Positions 43,765-54,450 of a stretch of 64,000 nucleotides of DNA are shown in pieces. The notes below the pieces were generated by a model. The model saw only the letters and a list, made by a program, of their open reading frames with translations, was not told where the DNA came from and ran no database searches. Each line of letters starts with the position of its first letter. Within the stretch, counting starts at the first letter, position 1. The stretch comes from Eimeria necatrix (taxonomy: Eukaryota; Apicomplexa; Conoidasida; Eucoccidiorida; Eimeriidae): positions 1 through 64,000 of the forward strand of contig NW_013651882.1 in NCBI RefSeq assembly GCF_000499385.1. The letters run 5' to 3'. Made by a program: the position numbers and the translations under genes.

Positions 43765-46056
43765 ATGACAAGTACGCGCCTGGAGTCGCCTCAGCAACTA
43801 ATCGGGGAACTGTTGCATTTAAAGGATTTTCCTGCATCCGTGCATCCAACAGATTCCCCCGCAACCATGTCATGGTGTGGAAATAGGTTTAAACACCGGT
43901 CTCACCTATCCCCTTCACTGAGTTGTAAGGGCCAACAACCTCACAGGGATATTCGGAATCGTTTCATAATTGCTTCAATTCTAGCCTTGATAGCAACGGT
44001 GTACTTCTGTTGGCTAAAATACAAGAGCCGGCTTAGCTCAGCATCATTTACCCGCAGGCTAGCAGAAAAGGAGTATATGCTACTGGGCATTGACCTAGAG
44101 GCTTGCGACAATGTTGACAACGCAGCAGGCGTAGCCGGACCAAGTACCGTCAACGTGTTGCGTGTCTATTCAAAACCTCCAGCCATGCACTCTGACGAAG
44201 GACCAGCACTTGGCAACAGGGCAGACAACGAAAGAATTGAGATGCATTTGAACACAGCACATGGGCAAACGGCGACAGCAAGAATTGACGAATGGCTGAT
44301 GGACCCGATAGAAAATTTAGAGGCACTAATTAATGCCGAGACGGAAGCTTCGACGCCTGGATCTTCGCTTAACTGCTCAAACATTCCTCTTGTGGATCAA
44401 AACGTGTCTGCTTCAACCGGGATGAAGGGAGTATATCCGCTTTTGCAGTTGTCCAACGATTACTCACCAAGCGCCGGCCATCTGGATGAGAGCGTCTCTG
44501 GGACGAGCAGTAGCTCCACAGTGGCTCCCAATGATCTTGACAGCCTTCAAGCTTCCATAGATCAGCTCACTGCTGAAGAGAGCGCCCTTATTGACCAACT
44601 TCTTGATACGTTAGACGAAGATTTGATTTTACCGGAGCCTCCAGCAACTACAGGAGATCCGTTCTTGCCAGTACGACAAGCAACAACAAGCGCGCCTGAC
44701 AGAGGGCAGATGTTCTATTCAACATCGACAGCGCCTTGTCGACAACCTCTAAGAAGCGCCAATGCTATGAATGCGGGACTTGTTGAGGCTAGCGCATCTT
44801 CGTTGCAAACGCCTGATCAGCAGCCGGCTAAACGGCAGAGGACTGCCGATTTTGGAGCCATCGATGGAAGGTGGACTGGAGCCATTGATGGAAGGTGGGC
44901 TGGGCCCATTGATGGAAGGTGGGCTGGACCCATTGATGGAAGGTGGGCTGGAGCCATCGATGGAAGGTGGGCTGGAGCCATCGATGGAAAGTGGGCTGGA
45001 GCCATTGATGGAAGTTGGCCTGCAACCTTAATGCCCTCCACGCGTTTGGGAACACAATCTGTCCTTGCGCACACTTTGGGAGTCGCACAGTTTCCAGGAC
45101 AGGGTGAAGTGAGTGCGAACAAACAATCTGCACTTCCTTGTTTTGCTCCAGTAAAGTCTCAAGAGCCCTTCGATTGTATGCACGTCTCTTCGCTTGGATG
45201 CATGAGATCTGCTCGCACAGTATTGATGTCGTTTTAAACCGCCTTGATTCGGCGTTATTCCTAGCATGCCTGAATATGCATTCTGCTAAAGGCTGCTTTG
45301 GTAAGAAATTTCTTCTCGATGCTTCAACTGAAGCAGAAATTCTGCATGCGTTTGCCGTTCCATTCTCAGGCTATCCCGCAATTTCAATTCACCACTGTTC
45401 CTGCTCAGCCAATGGCAACAAGCTCGCCAACTCTCGGCCGGCCTGACTATGCGGCGCATCCATACTACCGGCTACCAGCTGCTCATCCAGATGTAGAACT
45501 CATTCCACTAGATGTCAAGCGGGCTTTAATATATACAGGAATAGGCTCTGGAATCGCAGAAAAGCTTCATCCTATTCGGACGCTCTTACTCAAGCAGCAA
45601 CTGTCTGCGACGGAAATGCAGTTGCTCCTAAAATATGGTCAACGCCTCATTTCGTATGCTCAAAAGTTTCTGACAAAGAAAATAGCTGCGGCAAAATTGT
45701 CTCACGCTATTGAGCCACTTAGCCGTCGGTTCCTTGTGGCAGATGCACTGTGGTGTATTTGTAGTGTCTTGGGTCCTGCAATGCAGAAGGAAAAGTGGTG
45801 GGCACAGCTTCTGGAAAAAATGGCAAATGGCTTAACTGCGCGGTTGCAGATGGAGGTGCTGATTGCAAAGGATCCCTTTTTTTGTAAGCTGCTTGCTGCA
45901 ATGCATCTTTATAGGAAGGGAAAGAGACCAAGTGCGAAGACTGTAGTACTTCTGAAACAGTCGATATTTCGGCCAGCACGCAGTACTCGTGAATTTAAAA
46001 AGCCCAGGTGGGATCCGTGGAGAAGAGACGATAGATACTTTGAAGGCACTTCCTAA
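43765..46056 (+). CDS. Family copy 3: recessed signal-anchor protein with RRLAE motif and octapeptide repeats
   Basis: Two exons, 43765-45108 and 45370-46056, predict 676 residues, the longest copy. The donor is GGTGAA|GTGAGTGCG, like copy 2; the acceptor CCATTCTCAG is preferred, though GTTCCTGCTCAG at 45408 is also in phase. Residues about 68-84 are hydrophobic (IIASILALIATVYFCWL), followed at 97-101 by RRLAE, an exact match to the Toxoplasma TEXEL and the Plasmodium PEXEL pattern. The acidic region carries ARIDEWLMDPIENLEALI. Near the end of exon 1 there are seven 8-residue repeats (IDGRWAG type). Exon 2 has HPYYRLP, SRRFLVADALWCIC, LGPAMQKEKWW, GKRPSAKTVVLLK and WDPWRRDD. Function unknown; inferred to be a secreted or exported protein. 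Confidence 0.85.
44857..45024 (+). repeat. 24-bp coding minisatellite, seven units
   Basis: Seven consecutive in-frame 24-bp units encode variants of AIDGRWAG / PIDGRWAG, with GKW and GSW changes in the last two. Nucleotide differences between units are few and partly synonymous (ATC/ATT). Other frames across the array are also open, creating spurious reverse-strand frames of about 100 codons. Confidence 0.95.
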
Positions 46057-49000
46057 TGCAACTTATTTTTTCCAGACGCTTTGATGATAGTGTTGGCGGG
46101 GCTAGCTTGAGGTCGACAGAACGCGTGAAATGCATTTCAGCTAATTAAACTCTGTCTACTTTATTAGGATAGTGCTTTACTAGTCGTATTTCACACGCTG
46201 CAAAAACCGGATGAGGCTTAACTCAAAAAGAATTGAGCGGCTATATGTGCGTTGCACTGTTGCTCAGCTTCACTACAGCTAATGCAGAGGCAACGGTAGC
46301 TTTGACATCGAAGTTTTATGTAGGTCTGCTGCTGGCTCATGTATTATATCTAGATATAGGCGATCGCAACAGGCGATCGCTACAAGCATGCCCAGCAGTA
46401 CTCCCAGTGTCGGTCGTCCAATTCCCAGAGCACCTACATAAACATGACAAATTGCGGGGCTGGTGCTGCAAGCCGTGTGGAAAGCTTTGATAGCGTCGTA
46501 TATTCGGCACGCGTACTAGCTTACTGCTCTTTATTATCCAAATAAAATCATCTCCACTCGCTTGTTCTCCCAACCTGTCACTGGATTGATTCGCACAGCA
46601 AGTGCATCGGCGCTCACAAGGCACCGTCAGGGCGAATCCTGTCACCCTGTTCGAAAAAATTAGCCTACTACGCCTGCTTTATATTTTATAGGGAGAAGGA
46701 CAGCGAATGGCAAGCCCACTACAACGATGCAAGCTTCCGAACAAATGGCCCATCATCTGAAGTATTCTTCACCGGGGGAATCCCTTCACAGTGCTTTCGA
46801 GTCCGTTATGGTAATGCGGTCACACATGCGCCTTCGTGGTTAGAAACACTCAGAACGCAGCTTTCTTTCAATGGGGAGCTTTTGAAGTCACCCGAGAGAT
46901 ACGCCGAACAACTCAGCACCATACGGCTGATTGATATCTGAGCTCATCCCATCCATTAGTTTGCACCAAACATCTGTCAGCACATACTTGTGCACTTTCC
47001 CTGTACCTTCGCAAAATGCACATGCCATCAGTACCTGCCATTCCTCACTTAAGTCATGTGATCATCAATGGACATTATTTGACAATTTTAGCCATTACTA
47101 AGCCAATTTTACTGCCAGATGATAGGAACAGAAATGTTGCTGGCATGCCGGAACTATAGCTGTGTTTGGGAAGCATACTGAATATTCAGGATAGTCGTCC
47201 TACTCTACGCTGTCGGCCTGAAGTACAGCCTTTGCTGTTGTCATCGCTGCTCCGTGAAAACGTAAAAGCTGACTGAAGGATGCGGCTTTTGCGTGAAACA
47301 ATTTTGTGATGATGAAGCAGGGCATTGCCCTGGAGGAATAGGCTGTTAATATCAAAACCGGCGCCAAATGCAACTAAGGAACAAACAGAGCATCTTTGTG
47401 ACTGTGGGATAGCAGCTGGGATATGAAATACTTCGGTTTTCCAGTCACCTGGGCAAAACCATGCAGAGCGTGTATTTAAGGGATATGCAATCGTATGCAC
47501 TCATGCCTTTGAACAAACCACGCGTCTGAACTGAAGTTTTGATTCTACCCGTTGAAAGAAGGGGGCAAAGCTGGTCAAGGTTAATCTATATGAAAACGTT
47601 TTGAATGCCTCTACCATCGCCTTCGATTTTTATGTCTTCTGCGCAGCAATTCTGCACAATGAGCCTTTGATGGCACAACACTTCTGTTCTGCCGGCTGAT
47701 AAGCAACAAGTAACGCAATGCAGTATCGATTCTTTGCCGATTAGCATGTGGTGAACTAAAACTAAAGTGGGAGTACATGTTGGATTTTTGCCTACATGTT
47801 TACGTGTGGTTGGACAAGCTAGTGGGCTCATATGGGCCAAAATGTCCACAATGCTTGACATACACGAACTGCCCAGATTAGGGCCAGAAGTGATGCAACG
47901 ACCGTACGCGATAGAAACTTATTACTAGATAGCCTGCTCAGCCTAGTGCATGACTTGGGCCAGGACCAAATGCAACATCATTTGAGACGGTAAGAAGGCA
48001 AAGACAGGAAATACCATTAGATGAGAGGGCTCTCTGCAGTGCTGCTGGTATAGCAGCATTGGGCCGTCACCTGGCATTTGACAAAAGTAGTACAGCTACT
48101 GGACAAAGGACATTTCACAGAGGTATCAAGCTGTACTCTTTCACGACTATGTACAAACTCAGAGGCAAGCGGCACTCGCATTACACGGATACCTCCATGG
48201 TTTGTCTTCTTAAAGCAGTTGTAGCAGCTTGCTGACCAGCTTGACAGCGTGGACCAAAGCGCTGGCGTATATGCGGAACCTTCAGCGTACTGTTTGGTTA
48301 CTGAGGATTAGGCCTCCTTCGTGCTTGATATCATTGCGTCTGCGAGCCATTTGTAGCGAGTGTGCTTTGCTGGGGGCTGCTACCGATTTCATTTGCCTGG
48401 CGGTCTTGCTGCTCTTGCTGCTCCTCGATAAATGCCCGCCTTCTTTTCTGGGGCGTAAACACGCCCCTTGCGATTCTTCTGTATTTTACAGTTGATGCTG
48501 CAGATAGTATCGCTTTCTGTAGGACGCGACGTGTCGTCGTCAACGCGTCCAGACACGCATTAAGCCGTAGCGAGGGCTGGAGAGCTAGAAGCTGCAACGC
48601 GATGTGTGCAGAGGTCAACCCACTTGAAGCCCTGAGGGTTACTAGTGGAGGTTTCGTGTCAGCGAACGAATCTGAGATAAGGGTGAGCAGCTGTAGGTAG
48701 TGATCCCCTCTTCTTGGATTATGGCGCAGTGAATCTGCGAACTATGGAGCGCGCACTGCTCAGCTGTGCAGGCGCGTCACCCACATTAACCACCTTACTT
48801 CGAGCTGAATCGCTACGAAGGCTCCATCCAAGTCTTAAAACTATTCGCTGTCTGTAAAGTAGCCTGGTAATCTGTGGTTATATCTAGGGAACGCCACTAA
48901 CGACGCCTCAGGCACCTCTTCAATTGACCACAGATAGGGTCCAGTCATTTTTGGACTCCTGTTGAACAATGTTCTCTCATTTATTATCGGGAAAGCCCGC

Positions 49001-50116
49001 TCAACTTTATGAATGGTATGGGTGGCGGCGGCCTTTGATGAAGCGGGGTACCCAGAGGAACCACGGGCTCAACAGCTTCCTTGAGCATCAACGAGATCTA
49101 CAAAATTTTACACTAATCCCCCTTGGCGTTTGCATGTCTACACCAAATGGGAGAGGCTCAACGGGCATGTTAGGCCACATCTGTAGCTCCCATCGTCACT
49201 GCCCGACAGTATTTTGAGGACAGTTTTGTCTTTTAGACAGTTGCAGAGTATACCGCCCCTGCTTGACTCCGGGAATCTCTGGCTAGCTGTCAGCTGCACG
49301 AGGAGCTCTCCAATGGCCTGCGCACCAGCCTCTCTAGTACTTTGGAGGGGTAGCACTCTTCCCAGCCTTTATAACCCCAATAAGTTTTCGGCTTCGGTGC
49401 ATTTTGTCCCACTGATTTGTCGCGAATGCGCTAGAAAAGGTAATGCCAACATAGCAAAATTAAGTCCTTGGAAGGAGGGCAGTACCGGTTGCTACAGTCA
49501 GTCTATAACATGAGAGGACAAAAGAATTCGTTTTGAAAGTAGGGACACGAGGTCTGCGGAGACACGCTATTGAGGCTTGACCCATCCAGCCAGCGGCCTT
49601 GTTCGGCGTGATGGGGCTGGGTCGGACCACTTGCAGTGAGCCGGCGTGAGCTTGACTTCTAGGAATACTGGAGCATCCCGACCACGCACTTTGATTTTTT
49701 TAGTTTCAATAAATCGAAAATATAAGAATAGAATCTTTTCTACGGGTGGCTGAGGATCGCTCATAGTAATCAGTTTTGCGGTTCGGCGGGGTGATCACAG
49801 AAGGCAGAACCATGATCTCGCACTCCCTGGTGACCAAGCATTGGGACTCAGACTTAACAGCAGAAGCCAAATTCTCGAGAGGGCGATCAGTCGATTTTCC
49901 GAAATGTTGACCTTTTTAATATACGAAAACGGGACGTTGAAAGCTTAATTTACGGGGTTCTTCAGGGTGTGTGCCCCGCACAGAACATTCTGGGGAGCGC
50001 TGCTAATTAGTCTCGTCGGACACTATGCAGGCTTCTTTGCTCACAGAATTTAACGGCCCAAGTGCAATAACTAGCAGGTTTGAAGATTTCTAGCTCGGAA
50101 GGAGCATCTGGTGATT
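46057..50116. other. Intergenic spacer between family copies 3 and 4
   Basis: About 4 kb with no recognised gene. A GCGATCGC-type palindrome pair (CGATCGCAACAGGCGATCGC) lies at about 46361-46380. Short CTG-rich patches near 48400 give hydrophobic Leu frames that are not convincing genes. Confidence 0.5.
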
Positions 50117-52264
50117 ATGCCAATGCCAAGTATGGACTTGCAGCTGACTCAATGGGAGGCGGAGCCACTTTATTTAACTCCCTCCCACGCATTCATGCCA
50201 CGATTTGGAGGCGAAAGGGCCATGTACGAATCTCCTTGGTCTATACCGCCAGCAGTTCAATGCCAAAAGCCCCCTACGAAGGCCCCGAAAATTATAGCCA
50301 TCCTATTGATTCTGGCCCTAGTAATGACCATGTACTTCTGTCACCTGAAGAAAAACCAACAGCGCGGCTCACCTACGACTATCCGCAGGCTTGCAGGCAG
50401 CGGAAGCCCAGACAAGAATTCCGCAAATAATAAATTGGGAGAGGAGCAATGCCAACGATGGGACGATGCACTGAGGCCTGTAGGGCTAGATATCATCGAT
50501 CGCCCTCTTCTTTCCTTTCAGGGGAGCGCTGCTGCGTCAAATGAGCAGCCACCAAGTGAGCAGGGAAAAGAAACGGCAAGCACCGATGTGGAAACTGGTA
50601 AATTGATGCAGCTGTCAGCAACAGAGAGAATTGCCGAATGGTCGATGGACCCTATAAGCGAGTTGGACTCATTGATACGGTTCTCATCAGACGCTCCGAC
50701 GGATTCACTTTCGTTTGGCAGTAGAAAATTCCCGTACTCGGACGGAGATGCAGCACTCTCATCCGATCGTGATAGTACAGAATTTCCACTTTCCTTGTCA
50801 GACGAAGCTCTACGCAGCTACATACAAATGTATGCGCAGTCTGGAGAATCTCCAACAAACAGCGGCTACACCGCGAATCTGGAGGAACCTTGTACTACTT
50901 CAAATTCGAGACCGCATCCGGATCAAATAGAGAATTATACACTTCACTGGATACTTGGGGGGTTACGTGCTTCTTTGGACCTACCAGAGCTCTCAGGAGA
51001 TGCAGTGAATACATATTTTGAATCACAGGCCAGTGAGTTGTCTACCGCAGGAAGCGGCGGTAGTGGCATTCCTTCGCCAATGCCCTCGCCTCAGCAACAT
51101 TTGGATGCTGCAGGAGCTACCGGTACGAACTGCGGAGAAAACTCTGCAAATGCGCTGGAGTCACCTGATGAGTCGGACCCACGGGAAACCTCTCCCCAAT
51201 TAGACGTCCATTCTGAAAGCACGTCGGTATCTGTTCCTCGCACGCCTATGGGAGGCGATTCTCTTCAAACTTCTGCCTCGGGAGCCACAGAAGATACGCA
51301 GACACGGGTAGGAAGTGCTACCAACTCTCCCTCTTATGCTGTCTTGATTTTGAATTACGTTTCAGAATTGATCTAGTGTTGATACTGAAGAGGAGTCTGC
51401 CTGAAATTTGCTGGCGTCGTGTCTCGTCTCGTCCTTTTTGCTGGTGACTGAGTTGAGCCCAAGGGTGCACTTTGCTCCATGATTCTTAGCCGTCATTGTG
51501 ACTCCCTCTCTTCGTCTTAGCCACAGAGTATCCGTTTGTTTGTTGCTTTTTTGCATCAGGACCTTTTATTCCCAGACAGCTCCATTCTGCTTACCCTGCT
51601 AAGCAGCTCTTCGCCCGAAGCAGCAAGAGACAGGGAACGTTCGACTAATTATGATAATCATCCATTTTACCAGCTTCCAGTAGTTCTGCCAGGGGTGCAA
51701 GTCGAGCCATTCAACACCCAATATGCTTTTGAAACTGTAAAGCCAACATGGGGCTTTTCAGCGAAACTTCGCCCTATAAGGGTTTTGCTACGCAAGAAAG
51801 AACTATCTCAGAGGGAGACAGAGCTACTTGTACGCCTTGCCGAACAACTTGTGGCCTATGCCGACAAGTCCTTGAGAGGTGACATAGTGGTGACGAATGT
51901 ATCACGCGCCTCGGGAAGACTGGCTCGTCGGTTTCTTGCAGCAGATGCATTGTGGTCTATCTGTAAAGCCGTGGGTCCTGCAATGCGAATGGAAACTTGG
52001 TGGCGAGATCTAATGAAGAGGATGGCAAATCTCCCAACTCTGCAGAGTCAGATGAACGCGATTAGAAACCCTTTTCGATGTGTCTTTATCCGTCGGATCC
52101 TTGCTGCGCTTCAATTATACAGAGTAGGAAGACGTCCAGATGCAAAAGAGGTAGTGGAGTTAATGCAGTGGATATTCTGCCCTCCCAACACTGTCACAGA
52201 ATTCGCCAGGGCTATATGGGACCCATGGAGAAAAGAAAATGAACTTTTTTTAAGCCCTCAGTGA
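50117..52264 (+). CDS. Family copy 4: recessed signal-anchor protein with RRLA motif
   Basis: Two exons, 50117-51307 and 51560-52264, predict 631 residues. ATG 50117 is the first ATG in the frame; a GTG two codons earlier is ignored. The donor is ACACGG|GTAGGA and the acceptor TTGCATCAG, phase 0 as in all copies. Residues about 59-75 are hydrophobic (IIAILLILALVMTMYFC), followed at 90-94 by RRLAG. The acidic, Ser-rich region has ERIAEWSMDPISELDSLI. Exon 2 has HPFYQLP, ARRFLAADALWSIC (Ser replacing the usual Cys), VGPAMRMETWW, GRRPDAKEVVELM and WDPWRKEN. It is the third member of the tandem set. Function unknown; inferred secreted or exported. Confidence 0.85.
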
Positions 52265-54369
52265 TGGACCAAGTATTAATTTCCTTGTAAGGAGGTTTTC
52301 GCAAGGAGGTCTTGACGCTGAGGAGGGGCAGGGTATTCCTCGTGTTCTACAAGGATTGTTAAAATCGCATTTTCTCATATATGCTGAAAGGTAACGATTT
52401 GGCCGCCAAGAGCAGTGCGTTCTTCTGCTAAAAACCACAGGTAAAGCCGCATGACTGATGACGTCAGTAATATGTTGGTAAATATTGAAGTAAACGGAGG
52501 ATCCGTGCTGCCACAGTCGATGCAGAATGCAGAAAATAGGCATTCCTGGAGCAGCGCATTGTATCATTTAGCCCAAGCCAAACCGTTAAAGCGTTCATCT
52601 GAGCCTAACGTCCCATATCACTAGGCCTATGCAAACTCATTGGCTGCAAAGGTCTATGCAAATTAAGCAGATTAGTGGTATTTTTATGGTGGACTGACTG
52701 TTGCTTGTGCAACATTTCGTCAGCCTTTTATAACGCTATGTAGGCCAGACATTTTTATTCATGTGGACTTCACTAGTAAACTTTTGCTGATTGTCGGATT
52801 GGCATTTGCGGCACGGAATGAAGTCCTCTCACCAAGCTACGGAAACCGGTATCATTTCTTCGCACATCCAATTTGCAGGATGTTTTCATACGTCTCTTAA
52901 CACCCGACGCTTTAGTTTATGAACGCTGTACGTATATTCGACTATTATCACGCATTACTAGCAGCTGCTACTCGTAGCACTAGCTGTAATCAGATCAGTA
53001 TGCTGTCTCTCGAGGTAATCGACGTAGCAAATACAACTGTCCAGCTCCAAAGACCTGGCACCTAAACGAATGCCGGCGCTGTTTCTCACGCACAAAGTTG
53101 ACAGTTAGCCAGCAGTAATGCATGCCTTCGCATGCGCCATTGAAGCTTCGGGTGACCTCTTGGTTTGCGAACCAGTTATCCGATAGCGCGTAATGGGATC
53201 GAAGCCTTTGCCCGATCGCTGACTCACTCTCCGCCCTGAGTGCGCTAGGTTGTTTTATGAGCCACTTACACAGCCACAAGCTTCCACCATTCGTTTGTTT
53301 CGCTATAGGTTAGGGAAGGCTGCGTTGTGCGAAGTAGCGGCAGTGCTGCTCTGGACGGAACAAATTGCCGAACAATACAAGCGATATCTCTTGCAAATGC
53401 TATGCACAGTACTTCTAGCATCTGGCATCTGGGTTGAAAGGAACGCTGCTGCCAGTAAGCCGCGACGTAGCTCCGCTAGTACTGAGCGCTTCCTTCCTAT
53501 CTGGAATATGGAATAAAATCATCTGCCTTCCGATATTGCCAACAGTAAAACTGCCCGAAGCAATAAAGACAGCTTGTTGCTGATAGCGTGGCTCATCCCA
53601 GTGCTCACCGCCCATTGCGGCCTTACGGTAAATGAGCACTTGAAACAGGAATCCGGCAAATAGCGTAAGGCCTTGCTCTCCACGCCTGGAGCTTACCCCT
53701 CTACCTCATATTCACAACGTACGGAAAATACCGTTGAATGCCGATCCCCACTCAGTAATTAGGAAGTTTGTGTGCGAGGACGGAAGCAAGCTGTGAATCG
53801 AAGCGCCGCTTCAAGCCACGCCGTGGTGCATTCACTTACCGACGAGCCCATATACTCACGACGATGCCTTTCGGTGCCGCCCTTCACTTAAAACTGTGCC
53901 AAGCTGTTAGTGGAAAGGTCTGTGCGAAGACGTAGGGCAGCTCCTTTCCTCATAAAAAAATGTATGACGGTGCTTCGGCAGGAGTTGCGACTTGCCTTCT
54001 TACTGATATCACTCTTCAAGCAGAGGCGTCGCGCCCGCAGTGTCCTGATATCTATTATTTCCCATCAGCAACATATCGAAGCTTCCAGGTGCCGTTCAGA
54101 CGCTTTGCCTTGTTCAAAGTCGTGCTCTGCATTGAAAAATGACGCCTGCGACAATGTCCTTCCCACGTGCCAGCCCATTAGCTCATGCAACTTGAGTCGT
54201 ATACGGAATTTACAGAACTCATTCACATAACCCATGCGTTTGTTGCGTTTGCGTGTGTGGTGCTCAGGCCTTATTGGTGTACATGCGTGTACACAGCGGT
54301 AAACTAAATGGAAGTCAAGAAAGACGAAAAAAAAGATCTTCCACAGTCGACGGCCAACTGAAAACTCCA
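52265..54369. other. Intergenic, nothing recognised
   Basis: About 2.1 kb between the last family copy (+) and the 3' end of the Elp3 gene (-). Only short frames were seen. Confidence 0.5.
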
Positions 54370-54450
54370 CTAATGTCTTCTCCTAGCCGCGAACCATAGA
54401 AGCCCTGCAGCCACCGCGCCCGTGACTGTGGCGACGAAAAAAAGGTGTGT
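54370..54450 (-). other. Tail-anchor segment of Elp3
   Basis: The last ~25 residues form one hydrophobic span followed by a basic ARRRH terminus, with no signal sequence seen at the front of the protein. This fits a tail-anchored protein; basic residues after the anchor are typical of mitochondrial outer-membrane targeting. Toxoplasma Elp3 is known to be tail-anchored at the mitochondrion. Confidence 0.75.

Noticed and set aside
44817..45133. Two reverse-strand frames of about 100 codons with repetitive HQW/HLPSMAP sequence
   Set aside because: They are shadows of the 24-bp coding repeat; a period divisible by three keeps all frames open. The + frame has the family context.
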